A stretch of DNA of 64,000 bases from CF-167 sp963695195 (GCA_963695195.1 CAVOGE010000007.1:186001-250000), one strand, 5' to 3'. Numbered from the stretch's first letter, positions 34,776 to 44,136 are shown. Notes: generated by a model not told the origin, from the sequence alone. Made by a program: numbers and translations.

Positions 34776-35828
34776 TCAGCCGCCGGCCAGCGGTCGTCCC
34801 CCGCCGCCACGAGTGACCGCCACGACCAGCCAGGCGCCACCAAGCGGGACGATCAGCGCCACCGCCAGCAGGAAGGCCCACAGCGGCGTACGGGCAGGCG
34901 GCGCCGGCAGCGGGCCGAAGGGAGCGAAGCCGGCATCGCGCGCCGACGGCTGTCCCGCGGCGGAGACGTCGATCGCCAGGTCGAAGCGCAGGTCGGTCGC
35001 GGCGGCATCGATCTGCACCTTGGTCAGCCACGCGGTCTCAGGCACCCACTCCATCCCCTTGTCGGTGCGCAGGTCGGCGAGCAGTTCGGAGCTGGCGGCC
35101 TCGTCGTGGGTCAGCGCAAGTCCGGCGCCCAGACGGCTGCCGGGGCGAGGGAGCATGGCAGGCTGTCGGTCGGTGAGCAGGTAGACATCGGCCTGGACCG
35201 TGTCGCCGGCAACCTTGCCGAGGCCCAGGATGCGCAGCGGCACCCACGGATTGTCGGTCGGGATGGCCAGGTGCACCGGGGTCCCGTCACCGATCGCCTG
35301 CCCGCGCTCGGCGGCGGCATCGGCGTCGAAGCTGGCGGCCATGAAGATCGGTGAGCGGTCGGCGTAGAAGTCGAGCATCTCCGGCGCATCGGCCGGAAGA
35401 CGGAATCCGTGCTCGGTGGCCCACGCGCCGACCTCGGCGCCGCCTCCGCGCAGGATGGTGATATCGAGTGCGTCGATGCGCACCTGCAGGAGCACCTGCG
35501 CGCGGTCCGCCGTGCCGGCCGCCTCAAAGGCAAAGGCCGGGGTCGGATCGGTCTCGCGCACCAGGCGCTGGAGCGTCCAGTCGCCCCCGCGCACGACGCT
35601 GGTCGGGACGCCGGGCAGCGGGATGATGCTGCCGAAGGCGCCCCCGCCTCCGGCGAATTCGAAGGCGGTGATGTAGTGCTCGACTCCATCGTGGTAGGCG
35701 GCCAGGGTGGTGGTCCGCAGCAGGTTTACCGCGCCGTTTGGACCGATCAGGCCGCCGCAGGCCAGGGTCGGCGCGGCGAGTGCCAGGGTCAAAGCGACGG
35801 CAGCAAGGGGGGCAGTGAGGCGGCGCAT
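34776..35828 (-). CDS. DUF2330 domain membrane-anchored exported protein
   Basis: 350 residues. A signal peptide ending near LAAPTLACGG, then the DUF2330 domain: CGGLIGPNGAVNLLRTTTLAAYHDGVEHYIT is its typical start with a conserved Cys, followed by FGSIIPLPGVPTSV and PVHLAIPTDNPWVPLRIL. A transmembrane helix (about 312-335, PLWAFLLAVALIVPLGGAWLV) and short tail follow. The family has no assigned function. It is co-transcribed with the cupredoxin, suggesting a surface redox or copper-linked role. Confidence 0.8.
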   Translation of the reverse strand: MRRLTAPLAAVALTLALAAPTLACGGLIGPNGAVNLLRTTTLAAYHDGVEHYITAFEFAGGGGAFGSIIPLPGVPTSVVRGGDWTLQRLVRETDPTPAFAFEAAGTADRAQVLLQVRIDALDITILRGGGAEVGAWATEHGFRLPADAPEMLDFYADRSPIFMAASFDADAAAERGQAIGDGTPVHLAIPTDNPWVPLRILGLGKVAGDTVQADVYLLTDRQPAMLPRPGSRLGAGLALTHDEAASSELLADLRTDKGMEWVPETAWLTKVQIDAAATDLRFDLAIDVSAAGQPSARDAGFAPFGPLPAPPARTPLWAFLLAVALIVPLGGAWLVVAVTRGGGGRPLAGG

Positions 35829-35897
35829 AGGGAGATCCTCTCGTGGCGTTGCGGACAGGACGGCCGCGCCGCCGATCCGGTTCCCCCGCAGCTCGTC

Positions 35898-36785
35898 TCA
35901 GCGCGTGAAGGTGTGGGCCTCGAAGAGCTGTCGCGGACCGCTGATCCCCTTCAGGTCATGGACACCACGGTCCGTGAATTCAACGCCGCCGCCGCTGGCA
36001 AGGTCGCGCGTGGTGGCGGAGACGAGCACTTCGCCAGGCCCCGCCACGTCCATGATCCGCGAGGCGAGGTGCACGGCCACGCCGCGAAGGTCCTGCCCGG
36101 CCATCTCCACCTCCCCCGTGTGCACTCCGGCGCGGGTCTCGATCCCCAATTGGCGGGCCGCAGCGCTCATGCGAAGCGCGCAGACGATGGCGCGTCCCGG
36201 GGAATCGAAGGTCGCCAGATAACCATCGCCGGTCATCTTCACCTGGACACCTCGATGGGCCTCGAAGAGCCCCCGAACGTCCTCATGGTGCGTGTCCAGC
36301 AGATGCTTCCACGCGCGATCTCCCAGTCGCTCGGCAGCCTCGGTCGACGCAACGATGTCGGTCAGCAGCACGGTGGTCAGCATCCGCACGCCTTCGTCGG
36401 GAGCCTTCGCCCAGTCGGCAATTCCCCGGAAATCGATGGAGACGATGGGCTCGTCGCCGACCGTCCAGGCATCGTGGCCGGGCGCAATGTCGTAGACGTC
36501 CCCTGGACCGATCTCGCCGACCTGGCCATCGCGGGTCTGCACCGCCATTCGACCACTCACCTGCATGCCGACGTGATGAAACTCGCAGCGCTCGCTCCCA
36601 ACAATCGGCCGCACGTGCGTCGACCAGCGCCACCCCGGTTCCTCCACCTCGCGACCGACCGTGAGCGGCCCGATGGTTACGAGGTCCATGCGGCCCAACT
36701 CAAAGGTGACCGATTCGTCCGGCTCGGTGAAGCGCTTCACGGTGATGCCTGCCATGGCGGCGAGTTTCAAGGCGCGCGGAGACAT
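35898..36785 (-). CDS. Cupin-fused class III adenylate/guanylate cyclase (copy 2)
   Basis: About 295 residues and paralogous to copy 1 over its full length. The cupin part (GWRWSTHVRPIVGSERCEFHHVG, GPGDVYDIAPGHDAWTVGDEP) and the cyclase part (LLTDIVASTEAAE, KMTGDGYLATFDSP, HTGEVEMAG, HLASRIMDVA) align segment by segment. Catalytic metal Asp residues are present. ATG 36785 was chosen. A TTG two codons upstream and an internal ATG at 36755 are alternatives. It starts 13 bases after the dnaE2 stop, so it could be read from the SOS promoter of dnaE2. Confidence 0.83.
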   Translation of the reverse strand: MSPRALKLAAMAGITVKRFTEPDESVTFELGRMDLVTIGPLTVGREVEEPGWRWSTHVRPIVGSERCEFHHVGMQVSGRMAVQTRDGQVGEIGPGDVYDIAPGHDAWTVGDEPIVSIDFRGIADWAKAPDEGVRMLTTVLLTDIVASTEAAERLGDRAWKHLLDTHHEDVRGLFEAHRGVQVKMTGDGYLATFDSPGRAIVCALRMSAAARQLGIETRAGVHTGEVEMAGQDLRGVAVHLASRIMDVAGPGEVLVSATTRDLASGGGVEFTDRGVHDLKGISGPRQLFEAHTFTR

Positions 36786-36797
36786 CGTCAAGGTGGA

Positions 36798-39700
36798 TCA
36801 GCGGAAGAGACGCTGCTGCTTGCCGAGGGGGAGCCGCGTCTCGCGCTCGTCCTCGGCGATCACCGCGTCGACCGGGTGGAGCCGGGTCGCCACCACGTTG
36901 AGCACCTCGCCCTCGACCTGGAGCGTGCCGTCGATCACCAGCAGCGGGTGGCGGTGCAGGATCGCCCGGTGGGCGGTGTAGACCTGCGGCCGCACCGTCA
37001 CGTTGATCATGCCCTGTCTCGTCCTCCAGCGCGATGAAGACGAAGTTCTTGGCGGTCATCGGGTGCTGGATGCTGACGGCCAGTCCCGCCAGTCGCAGCC
37101 TGCGACCGATCTCGCCGCTTCCCCGCCTCGGCGATCGGGATGACGCCGCGCGCTGCAAGCCGCTGACGGAAGAGCTCCACCGCGTGGGCGGTCGGCGAGA
37201 GGCCCAGTTCGCGGTAGTCGGCGGCGATCCGCTCGGCAAAGGTCATCGGCGGCAGAGCGGTGCCCAGCTCGCGCTGGGCGTCATCGGTGAGGCCCAGCGC
37301 GGGACGTGCGGGGTTGGCATCAGCCAGGGTGCTGCGCAGCTGCCAGAGCAGCTCGCGACGGGGCGCATCGGTCCAGTCGAACGCCCCGATGGCGATCAGC
37401 CGCTCCATCACCTGTTCGCCCAGGCCCGTGCGTGCCGCGAAGTCGCGCACGCCGCTGTACGGACCGATGGCGCGCTCGCGCTCGAGCGTCTCGCGCGCCT
37501 TCTCATCGATCCCCTTGACCTGGCGCATCCCCAGCCGCAGGGCGAAGGCGCCGTCAGGGAGCCGCTCGACCTCGTGCTCCCAGCGCGAGGCGTTGACGTC
37601 GACCGGCAGCACCTTCACACCGTGCCGCTTGGCGTCGCCCACGATCACCGCGGGTGAGTAGAAGCCCATCGGCTGGTTGTTGAGGATGCCGGCGACGTAG
37701 TGGACCGGGTAGTGCAGCTTCAGCCAGGCGGTGTCGTAGGTGATCTTGGCGAAGGCCGCCGCGTGGGCCCGCGCAAAGCCGAACTCGGCGAAGGCGGAGC
37801 AGCGCCGGAAGAGGTCGTCGGCATCGGGCTCGGTGAGGCCGGTGCGCATGGCACCGCCCACGAAGCGGCCGCGTTCGGCCTGCATCTTGGCGTGGCTGAC
37901 GATGCGAGCCCATCGCCTTGCGGAAGATGTCCGCCTCGGTGGCGGTGTAGCCGCACACCTCGATGGCGATCTGCATCACCTGCTCCTGGTAGAGGATCAC
38001 GCCGAGCGTGTCCTCAAGGATGGGCTGGAGGCTCGGGTGCGCGTAGGTGACCGGCTCCTGCCCCGCGCGCCGGCGCAGGTAGGGGTGGACCGCGTTGCCC
38101 TGGATCGGGCCGGGGCGGATGATCGCCACCTGGACGACGAGGTCCTCGAAGCGCTCGGGGCGGGACTTGGGGAGCGCCTGCATCTGCGCGCGGCTCTCGA
38201 TCTGGAACATGCCGACCGTGTCCGCCGCGCGGATGGTGCGGAAGACCTCGGGGTCGTCGTGGGGGAGTGCGTCGAGGTCGATCCGTTGTCCCGTGTCGCG
38301 CTCGATCCGGTCGAGGCACTCGGACACCACGCCCAGGGTGCGCAGGGAGAGGAGGTCGATCTTCACCAGCCCCAGCGCCTCGATGTCCTCCTTGTCGAAC
38401 TGCGTGACGACTCTTCCCGGCATGGCGGCACGCTCGATCGGGACGAGGTCGATCAGCGGGGTGCGGGTGACGAGCATCCCGCCGACGTGGATCCCCAGGT
38501 GACGCGGGAAGCCGTCGATCTCCGCGCACAGCTGCAGGAGCCACTGCCAGCGGTTGCGGGGCGGGGAGTGAGGAGTGGATGGTGCGGTCGGTCCGGCCGA
38601 TGCCGGCGCCGATTCCTGCGCCGATTCCTGCCATATCGTGCATGGGTGGACCGCTAGACGCGGATTGAGCCGATTTCGGGCCGAAATCACGCTCCGCCGG
38701 GCCCTCTCCACGCTCAGCTCGGCCGTCACCGCGCTCGACTGACCCGCCTAAGGGTCCACCGGTGACAATCTGGCGAGATATTGGCTGGGCAGGCACCGGA
38801 ATCACGCTCGGTCGACGGCGCTCCTCGATCGGCATGCCGCTCTCCGGGTCCACGCGCACGACCGGCGCTGGCCCGTCAGCCGGCGCCTCCGCGACCTGGC
38901 GCAGCCCGCCCGGCCCGTAGCGCTTCTGCTCCCAGCCCTCGTGCTTGACCGATACCACCGACTGGTCGAGCACCCCGGCCGTCGCGGCGGAACCCAGCCG
39001 CTCTCGCTGTACGGCCGCCCGTCGTGGTCGCCGGCAGCGTCGCGGGCGCGGGACTCGGCGGCCGCCAGATCGGGACGCAGGGCGGGGTGACCGCTGTCGT
39101 GCCAGGGGCTGTCGGCGTCGTGTCCGATCAGCGGATTGGCGACCGCGTCGAGCACCACCTCTCCCGCCCCCATCTCGTCGAAGAGCCAGCCGAACGTGCC
39201 ATCGGCCGCCAGGTCGCGGGCGACATCGGTCGCGTCGCGGGTGTCGAGCGCCTTGGCCACCCGGTCGACCAGCTCCAACGGAAAGCCGAGCGCCTTGGCC
39301 ACCTCCCTCACCGCCGAGCGAGCCCGGTAGGTGATCACCGTGCAGACCATCGCGGCGTGATCGGCGCCGTAGCGGTTGTAGAGGTACTGGATCACCTCCT
39401 CGCGACGGTTGACGTCGAAATCGATGTCGATATCGGGCAGGGTGCGGGCCTCGTTGATGAAGCGCTCGAAGAGGAGCTTGTGGGCGATCGGGTCGACCTT
39501 GGTGATGCCCAGGCAATAGGCCACGATCGAGTCGCCGGCACTTCCCCTCCCCTGGCCGATGATCCTGTTGCGCCGCGCGAACTCCATCAGGTCCCACACG
39601 ATCAGGAAGAACTCGGCCAGGCCGGTCCGCTCGATGATCTCCAGCTCGTGCGCCAGCTGCTTCACCGACTGGCGGGTAATGGGCCGATAACGGACGCGTA

Positions 39701-40796
39701 AGCCCTCGTGGGCAATCTGGTACAGATATGAGAACGGCGTCTCGCCCTCGGGGACCGTGAAGCCCGGGAACCGATAGCGCTCGAAGTTCAGGTCGAGCCT
39801 GCAGGCCTGACCGATGGCCGCCGCGTGCGCCATCCCCGCCTCCCAGGCGCGGCGGGCGCGCACGTCGGGCAGTTGCGTGCCGATGGCGGCCAGTTCGGCG
39901 GCGCTCTTCAGCCGGTACTCGGCGTTGGGCAGCAGCAGTTCGCGTGCCTCGTCGAGCGTTGCGCCGTGACGGATGCAGACCAGCACGTCCTGCAGCCGAT
40001 GCCCCCCGGCCGTCGCGTAGTGCACCGCGTTGGTGACCAGCGTCGGCAGCCCGGCCGCGTCTGCCAGCTCGGCCAGCTGGGCGACGAGCCAGTCGTCATC
40101 GGGCTCCAGGTGATGCGAGAGCTCCACCGCGAAGTCGCCCTCCGGAAAGTGGCGCGCCCAGTGGCGGGCGGCGTCGTGGGCCGCCGCCCGCTCCCCGGCG
40201 AGCAGGTGGCGCGGCACCTCCCCGTTGCGGCAACCGGAGAGGCCGACAGGTGGCCTCGCCCCTCGTCCAGTGCCGCTTCGACCAGCGTCCCGCGCGAAGA
40301 TGGGGTACTGCTTCTCCCCGGCGAGGTGGCCGCGGCTGGCCAGGCGCGACAGGGCGGTGTAGCCGTCCGCGTCGCGGGCCAGCAGGACGAGGTGGTCGCC
40401 GGGGATCGGACCGGCATGCAGCTCGCCCGGCCAGCCACGGCTCGCCCGCTCGCCGCGGTACGGGTCGTTCAGCTTCCGGCCGCGCCGCGCCAGGCGCAGC
40501 TCGTCCTCGCCACGGGGGATGGTCAGCTCGAGGCCGATGATCGCGGTGACCGGCGCCAGCCCCGCGGCCCGGGCGTCATCGGTCCGGGTCTGGGCGGCCG
40601 CCTTGGACAGGCGCACCGCCGCGTACAGGCCGGCGTGATCGGTCACGGCCAGAGCCGGCATGCCCAGCGCGGCCGCCTGGGCGATCAGCTCCTCGGGGTG
40701 GCTTGCACCGTCGAGAAAGCTGAAGTTGCTGTGCGTGTGCAGCTCGCAGTAGTCGGCGGTGGAGGGGATGGTGGGCACGGCGTCCGGCATGCGCAT
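36798..40796 (-). pseudogene. dnaE2: Error-prone DNA polymerase III alpha (DnaE2), broken by several frame changes
   Basis: N-terminal PHP domain (DYCELHTHSNFSFLDGASHP), polymerase core with the catalytic aspartates (PDIDIDFDVNRREE and KIDLLSLRTLG), FPRHLGIHVGG, helix-hairpin-helix and OB-fold end (AKNFVFIALEDETG). DnaE2 performs SOS translesion synthesis with ImuA and ImuB. The coding sequence changes frame near 40295, 40258, 39000, 38560, 37905, 37135 and 37017, with net zero over the gene. An extra 150 or so codons (about 38560-39110), including a palindromic element at 38629-38777, split the core. Start ATG 40796 is 14 bases from an SOS box. Either a decaying gene or clustered assembly indels. 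Confidence 0.85.
38629..38777. repeat. Small inverted-repeat element inside dnaE2
   Basis: About 149 bp bounded by related inverted ends. Right end 38746-38777 reads GCCTAAGGGTCCACCGGTG then ACAATCTGGCGAG. The left end (38662 back to 38629) reads CTAGCGGTCCACC then ATG-ACGATATGGCA. The same ends occur in the element downstream of tRNA-Ala at 53305-53474 and, as single ends, at 5835-5916. It falls in the expanded linker of dnaE2. A 12-bp tandem repeat (encoding Gly-Ile-Gly-Ala) lies at its left edge, about 38598-38634. Confidence 0.6.
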
Positions 40797-40810
40797 CGGA
40801 CTCGGAAGAT

Positions 40811-40826
40811 TAGGACAAATGTTCTA
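40811..40826. promoter_or_regulatory. SOS (LexA-type) box before dnaE2
   Basis: TAGGACAAATGTTCTA, one mismatch from the palindrome TAGAAC-N4-GTTCTA found before imuA. It matches the Gram-positive-type LexA core GAAC-N4-GTTC. It lies exactly 14 bases upstream of the dnaE2 ATG, the same spacing as the boxes at 44121 and 51266. Confidence 0.75.
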
Positions 40827-40947
40827 TGTCGTCCACATGCTGGAGCGAGATGCACACTGCTACTCGCTTACAGGACCTCTTCCCAATCCCAGGGGACCAG
40901 CCCTCATTGCATGGTTCCCGGGTTCATGGTGGACGCCTCCTTTGCCT

Positions 40948-41745
40948 TCAGTCCAAGGGCGGGTTCACGATGTTTGGATCCTCCGCGATGGCGCGGGCGC
41001 TCTTCACCATTCGCTCGAAGGCGTCGTAGAGCCCGTCTTGGCGTAGGGCATCGAGCGTGCCATAGGTGCCGGTGCCGGTCAGGCTGACCGCGAGTGGCTG
41101 TCCGTCGCTGACGATGAAGGCCGCGACCTGGATCTGCGGCACACCCGATGTGAAGTCTGGCTGCGGCAAGGCATAGGCCACGGCGTCCGGCCATGTGTCG
41201 AGTCGCGCGAACTCTATGCTGTTCGTGCGCCACAGCTGCTCGATTCCGGCCGTCCAGCCGACGAGCGAGGAATCCTGCTGGAACAGGCTCCACTGGGCGA
41301 TCGTGCCGTTGCCGCCGATCTTCGCGGCCGCGACCTGGTAGTTGTTCACCGTGATGGTTACCCAGTCGTCGCTGGTGCCGAAACCAGGGGAGGCGTACTG
41401 GCGACCCTCAGTCGCGAGATCAGTCGCCTGCCATCCGGCTGGGCGCTCCATGGCGTAGCCGAAGGCACCGTCCGTTTGCTCGATGTAGGCGCTGATGAGG
41501 GAGGGGCTGGGCCCACCCTCGCCGGTCGGCACGCCGAATGGACGCAGGATTGCGAATGCCATGAGCAGCACGGCAACCAAGGCCAACCCGCCCACTACGC
41601 GGAGCGTGGGCTCGAGCCACGGCATGCGGGGCACTGGCTCATCGGTCACCGCGGCGGCCCGTTCGCGGAGGCCAGCAGGAACGTCGTCCGGAGCGCGTGA
41701 GCGGACGAAGGCGCGCAGGTTGCGCTCGAAGCGGTCATCAGTCAT
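40948..41745 (-). CDS. Anti-sigma factor with single transmembrane helix and extracellular sensor domain
   Basis: 265 residues: a short cytoplasmic part (about 1-45, MTDDRFERNLRAFVRSRAPDD), one transmembrane helix (about 47-69) and an extracellular domain from about residue 80. Its ATG overlaps the stop of the ECF sigma gene, the usual sigma/anti-sigma arrangement, which is the main basis for the call. The ectodomain (DGAFGYAMERPAGW, EQLWRTNSIEFARL, DGQPLAVSLTG) is related to the secreted protein at 42404-43447. No zinc anti-sigma HxxxCxxC motif is seen. Confidence 0.72.
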   Translation of the reverse strand: MTDDRFERNLRAFVRSRAPDDVPAGLRERAAAVTDEPVPRMPWLEPTLRVVGGLALVAVLLMAFAILRPFGVPTGEGGPSPSLISAYIEQTDGAFGYAMERPAGWQATDLATEGRQYASPGFGTSDDWVTITVNNYQVAAAKIGGNGTIAQWSLFQQDSSLVGWTAGIEQLWRTNSIEFARLDTWPDAVAYALPQPDFTSGVPQIQVAAFIVSDGQPLAVSLTGTGTYGTLDALRQDGLYDAFERMVKSARAIAEDPNIVNPPLD

Positions 41746-42311
41746 CGGGGTAGCTCCTCGACTTCTCGGGCTCCGGCCTCATAAGCCGCTCGGAGTTCGG
41801 CGAGTGCATAGTGAAGACGGGACTTGACTGTGCCTGCTCGAACCCCGGTCCTCTCGGCGATCTGTTCGACGGTCAGGTCCTCGAGGTAGCGCAGCGCTAT
41901 GACGGCTCGGTGATTGATCGTGAGCGCATCCATCGCTCGGGACAGCGCGTCGTGCTCGACAATCTCGCCCGTCGGGTCGGGGATTCGGACCATGCGGCCG
42001 CGCACGGAAGGTCTCCGCGCGCGCAGCCGCTTGCGACAGACGTTGATCAGGATCCGATCGAACCAAGCCCCGAACTTCGCAGGATCGCGCAGCGACCCGA
42101 ATGACTGCCAGGCTCTGACAGCGGCATCGTGGGTCGCGTCCTCCGCGTCGAGCGGGTTCCCGAGGATCGCGCCTGCGAGGCGGTACCTCGGTACGAGACC
42201 CCTGTCGAGCAGCTGGTTAAACGCGGCAGCTCGGTCGCCAGCGGCCTGCTCAGTCCTTCGCGGACGCTTTTCCACTCTCTCCACCCCCAGCCAGACCGTT
42301 CTCCGAGTCAC
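41742..42311 (-). CDS. ECF-family RNA polymerase sigma factor
   Basis: 189 residues. Region 2: LAGAILGNPLDAEDATHDAAVRAWQSFGSLRDPAKFGAWFDRI (about 45-88) includes the DAED/T motif of extracytoplasmic-function sigma factors. Region 4: RAVIALRYLEDLTVEQIAERTGVRAGTVKSRLHYAL (about 135-170) is the helix-turn-helix that reads the -35 element. The GTG start at 42311 is the best available. It is followed by an overlapping anti-sigma gene. The island around it has visibly lower GC than neighbouring housekeeping genes, suggesting acquisition. Confidence 0.88.
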   Translation of the reverse strand: MTRRTVWLGVERVEKRPRRTEQAAGDRAAAFNQLLDRGLVPRYRLAGAILGNPLDAEDATHDAAVRAWQSFGSLRDPAKFGAWFDRILINVCRKRLRARRPSVRGRMVRIPDPTGEIVEHDALSRAMDALTINHRAVIALRYLEDLTVEQIAERTGVRAGTVKSRLHYALAELRAAYEAGAREVEELPR

Positions 42312-42403
42312 GCCCTATGAGATCCGCGAGCGGCGTCAAACGTTCAATCCTCGGGAGTCGAAATGGCCGATCCTGCTGGGGGCCGGCGGCTAGCCGCGAC
42401 CAG

Positions 42404-43447
42404 CTACAGGTAGAAGGGCGTGTACCACATGCAATTGACTACGAGCGGGTTGCCAAAGACCATCATGTGCGCGGTCGTGGTCTGGAGGTTCACGATGGCA
42501 TTCGGATAGTACGAGTCGGTCACGACGCCTGTTGATGGTGAGATGACCCTGTTGATAGAGCGATAGATCAAGTCCCAGCCGCCGGAAGCGCACGAGTTCT
42601 GCGGGTAGTTCGTAATGTCAGCCCTGTACAGCCACCACGAGCGGTTGCTCTGATAGAGGCTGTAGTAGAGGTATTCGTACATCCACGACACCTCAGGCGG
42701 CGCCTGGTAGAAATCCGTCTTCAGGCGGTAGGTGGACGCACCCAGGTACCGGTAGCCACTGTCACGGTGATAAGGCCCCACGGAGTCCGGCTGGATCGCG
42801 GTGCCAACGACGCGAGAGGCGTCTGCCAGTGTGGGCATCGAAGCCTCTGCCGCACTCAAACTCACGGACATCGTCACGAAGTCTTTCAACAAGTCGCTTA
42901 CTTCGAGATCGGCTCCGAGATCGTATGGGGAGCGCGCCTCCAAGCTCAGGCCGAGGGGTTCCCCTCGGCTAATCTTGAAGCCAACGAGTTGAACCGTCCC
43001 TGAGCTTGTCGTGACGGCGTAGATGGCCGCGTTCGGCAGTTGGCGAATTCGCTCGTAGGCGATACCGTTCGTCGACCACATGACTTCGGTACCGCGCATC
43101 CAGTCGGCGAATGAAGATGCATTCTGGAAGGCTTGGTAGTTGGCCACGACGGCCTGCCCAGCATACGCAACTCCGATGGTCTTGAGGTTAGTGACTGTCA
43201 GCGTAAGAGTGGGGAGATTGCCATCCGCCGCCAGGGAGTAGGAACGGCCGTCACCCAGATCGGCGGACGACCACGCCGCAGGCCGCAGAATCTGGTACCC
43301 GTAGACATTATCGATCTGTTGAACCAAACTGCCGACCGCTGCACTCGCAGCCTGTGGCGTGGATGCCATTGCCGGTATCACTGACGACAGCGCGATGCTC
43401 ATGGCCACGAAGACGGCCAGGCCAAACACGGGCTTAGTGTTTTTCAC
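42404..43447 (-). CDS. Secreted protein sharing the anti-sigma ectodomain, with an extra C-terminal domain
   Basis: 347 residues, GTG start, signal peptide about 1-28 (ending near PAMASTPQA). Residues about 45-215 parallel the ectodomain of the anti-sigma factor: DNVYGYQILRPAAW / DGAFGYAMERPAGW, then W(S/R)TN with Ile and Arg, YA, VQ, and (G/S)-PL-SL in the same order. The remaining about 130 residues are Tyr/Trp-rich (WMYEYLYYSLYQSNRSWWLY) and not recognised. GC is clearly lower than the window average (one line near 42841 is 50%). Probably a ligand, target or decoy for the sigma/anti-sigma pair, which is inference. Confidence 0.7.
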   Translation of the reverse strand: MKNTKPVFGLAVFVAMSIALSSVIPAMASTPQAASAAVGSLVQQIDNVYGYQILRPAAWSSADLGDGRSYSLAADGNLPTLTLTVTNLKTIGVAYAGQAVVANYQAFQNASSFADWMRGTEVMWSTNGIAYERIRQLPNAAIYAVTTSSGTVQLVGFKISRGEPLGLSLEARSPYDLGADLEVSDLLKDFVTMSVSLSAAEASMPTLADASRVVGTAIQPDSVGPYHRDSGYRYLGASTYRLKTDFYQAPPEVSWMYEYLYYSLYQSNRSWWLYRADITNYPQNSCASGGWDLIYRSINRVISPSTGVVTDSYYPNAIVNLQTTTAHMMVFGNPLVVNCMWYTPFYL

Positions 43448-43593
43448 AATTTCGGATCCTCCGCCAGCTAAGAGCCCGAAGCCGCGGCTGGCTCACCAAG
43501 AGGCTATGGGAGAGCGACCGCAGGATTCTAGAGCCGAAGGTAACGAACATAGGTGCCGCTTGTGAGGCACAGCGGCCTACTCCACTATTGGAG

Positions 43594-44106
43594 TTAACCC
43601 TCTGATGCCGATTGCTGGCTCCCGTCCTCTCTAAGCCTGACTGAGGGCCTGTGTATGAATGTTGGAGCGTGAGCGTGGCGACCGAGGCGGCCGGCCATCC
43701 TCGCTTGCCCATTCGGGCACGCGGCCCTCGTGCTCAGCGATTTCATACACAGGCCCTGAGACGGCTGGCCCGCCCCCCTCCGCTCGCCGCGGTACGGGTC
43801 GTTCAGTTTCCGGCCGCGTCGCGCCAGGCGCAGTTCATCCCCGTCCCGGGGGATGGTCAGCTCCAGGCCGATGATCGCGGTGACCGGTGCCAACCCCGCG
43901 TCGCGGGCGTCATCGGTCCGGGTCTGGGCGGCCGCTTTGACGAGGCGCACCGCGGCGTACAGGCCGGCGTGGTCGGTGACGGCCAGCGCCGGCATGCTCA
44001 GCGTGGCCGCCTGCGCGATCAGCTCCTCGGGGTGGCTTGCACCGTCCAGGAAGCTGAAGTTGGAGTGGGCATGAAGCTCACAGTAGTCGTCGTCCGGCAT
44101 GCGCAT
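43594..44106 (-). pseudogene. Truncated second copy of the dnaE2 5' end
   Basis: From ATG 44106 the protein reads MRMPDDDYCELHAHSNFSF and stays nearly identical to DnaE2 residues 1-125 up to RKLNDPYRGER (homology ends near 43782). The frame then runs through unrelated sequence and a small inverted-repeat element to a stop at 43594. Only the PHP N-terminus is present, so no polymerase can be made. The upstream SOS box with its 14-base spacing was duplicated too. This is either the scar of a rearrangement that inserted the sigma-factor island or a relic of an older dnaE2. Confidence 0.85.
43644..43757. mobile_element. MITE-like element with 16-bp terminal inverted repeats
   Basis: AGGGCCTGTGTATGAA at 43644-43659 is perfectly inverted at 43742-43757. 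The 114-bp element is too short to encode a transposase. The flanks read ACTGA and TGAGA around GGGCC, compatible with a 3-bp TGA target duplication. The GGGCCTGTGTATGAA type of end looks like an insertion-sequence terminus, but I cannot assign a family. It marks the broken end of the dnaE2 duplicate. The rest of the gene-free stretch 43448-43643 shows nothing recognisable. Confidence 0.7.
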
Positions 44107-44120
44107 CGGACACCGAATGA

Positions 44121-44136
44121 TAGAACAGATGTTCGA
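44121..44136. promoter_or_regulatory. SOS (LexA-type) box before the truncated dnaE2 copy
   Basis: TAGAACAGATGTTCGA, a perfect GAAC-N4-GTTC core, 14 bases from the ATG of the truncated copy at 44106. It is also 43 bases upstream of the divergent hydrolase start at 44180, so it may now control that gene. Confidence 0.8.

Noticed and set aside
38598..38634. Tandem repeat encoding Gly-Ile-Gly-Ala as a structural repeat protein
   Set aside because: Only about three 12-bp units, at the edge of an inserted element in a broken gene.
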